From Chloroflexia bacterium (lineage in GTDB: Bacteria; Chloroflexota; Chloroflexia; Thermomicrobiales; UBA6265): a stretch of DNA of 5,726 nt. Location: positions 1-5,726 of the forward strand of contig JACCUV010000199.1 in NCBI GenBank assembly GCA_013698495.1. The letters run 5' to 3'. Positions 5,542 through 5,726 of the stretch are shown one piece after another (within the stretch, counting starts at the first letter, position 1; each line of letters starts with the position of its first letter). Under the pieces are notes generated by a model. The model ran no database searches. It was not told where the DNA came from and saw only the letters and a program-made list of their open reading frames with translations. The position numbers and the translations under genes were made by a program.

Positions 5542-5550
5542 TGGTAGAAT
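5542..5550 (+). promoter_or_regulatory. Candidate extended -10 promoter for gyrA
   Basis: TGGTAGAAT combines the extended -10 TGn element with TAGAAT, which matches TATAAT at five of six positions. The best -35 at 17 nt is only TACAAA (5522-5527), as often tolerated with an extended -10. Transcription would begin near 5557, giving a leader of about 40 nt. That leader holds a small AGGC-TCAC-GCCT hairpin (5559-5570). Confidence 0.55.
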
Positions 5551-5597
5551 GAAGCGTCAGGCTCACGCCTCTTACCTCGAATCAGGAGCCAGGAACT

Positions 5598-5726
5598 GTG
5601 GAAACCGGAAACGTTCGGATTGCCAGTATTGAATCGGAAATGCGGCGATCCTACCTTGACTACGCGATGAGCGTGATCGTGCAGCGGGCCCTCCCCGACG
5701 CTCGTGACGGTTTCAAGCCCGTGCAC
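5598..5726 (+). CDS. gyrA: DNA gyrase subunit A, N-terminal end (partial)
   Basis: The 43 visible codons include the motif SYLDYAMSVIV (18-28) followed by RALPDARDGFKPVH (30-43). This is the near-invariant N-terminal segment of type IIA topoisomerase A subunits. Gyrase A carries the DNA-breaking tyrosine and, with GyrB, introduces negative supercoils; that tyrosine and the C-terminal pinwheel lie beyond the window. ParC shares much of this motif, so the GyrA name rests on overall similarity and is not fully proven. The GTG at 5598 has AGGAG (5584-5588) nine bases upstream, and the product begins at the expected distance from the motif. The gene has its own promoter and is separated from the pspA cluster by a terminator. 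Confidence 0.9.
   Translation, partial: METGNVRIASIESEMRRSYLDYAMSVIVQRALPDARDGFKPVH

Noticed and set aside
5412..5726. 104-codon minus-strand ORF across the terminator and gyrA start
   Set aside because: It is antisense to the conserved GyrA N-terminus and the terminator, and no domain is recognisable.

Overview
This is a GC-rich bacterial chromosomal window made of housekeeping genes around a membrane-stress gene cluster. No rRNA, tRNA, CRISPR array or phage gene was seen. The gene set is the 3' end of purA, then gpsA, fabZ, four cell-envelope genes, and the 5' end of gyrA. Strong AGGAG-type ribosome binding sites in front of TTG and GTG starts are common. fabZ is not followed by lpxA. The wHTH/zinc-ribbon, PspA and SPFH/zinc-ribbon grouping makes me think of Chloroflexota or another deep-branching Terrabacteria lineage, but the taxonomic guess is weak.

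Layout. Bases 1-90 are the last 29 codons and stop of purA (+). Bases 91-227 look like a short non-autonomous mobile element (MITE-like): 17-bp imperfect terminal inverted repeats starting CCCGGATT, bounded by the direct repeat TTAG. It lies exactly between the stop codons of purA (+) and the convergent gpsA (-, 228-1289). A divergent spacer (1290-1392) carries a plausible sigma-70 promoter, and fabZ follows (1393-1848). After a 150-nt gap come four co-directional genes: a two-helix membrane protein with a winged-helix-like region and C-terminal zinc ribbon (1999-2520); a helical protein with a DUF4178-like beta region (2558-3508); pspA (3529-4266); and an SPFH-domain protein with two zinc ribbons (4352-5392). 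A clear intrinsic terminator (5422-5457) closes this cluster. An extended -10 promoter then precedes gyrA (5598 to the window end).

How the genes may work together. The four-gene block resembles the Bacillus subtilis PspA operon ydjF-ydjG-ydjH-ydjI, in which a PspA protein is encoded with zinc-ribbon membrane proteins and an SPFH/zinc-ribbon protein. By inference it is a membrane-integrity module: the 173-aa membrane protein would be the anchor, the SPFH protein the scaffold, PspA the membrane-binding effector, and the DUF4178-like protein an accessory part. It lies downstream of fabZ and may be partly co-transcribed with this fatty-acid synthesis gene.

The most distinctive DNA-level observation is the element at 91-227. 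Removing it with one TTAG copy leaves purA and gpsA overlapping tail-to-tail by exactly TTAG, with their stop codons interlocked. The target duplication would therefore have given each gene its own intact stop codon.
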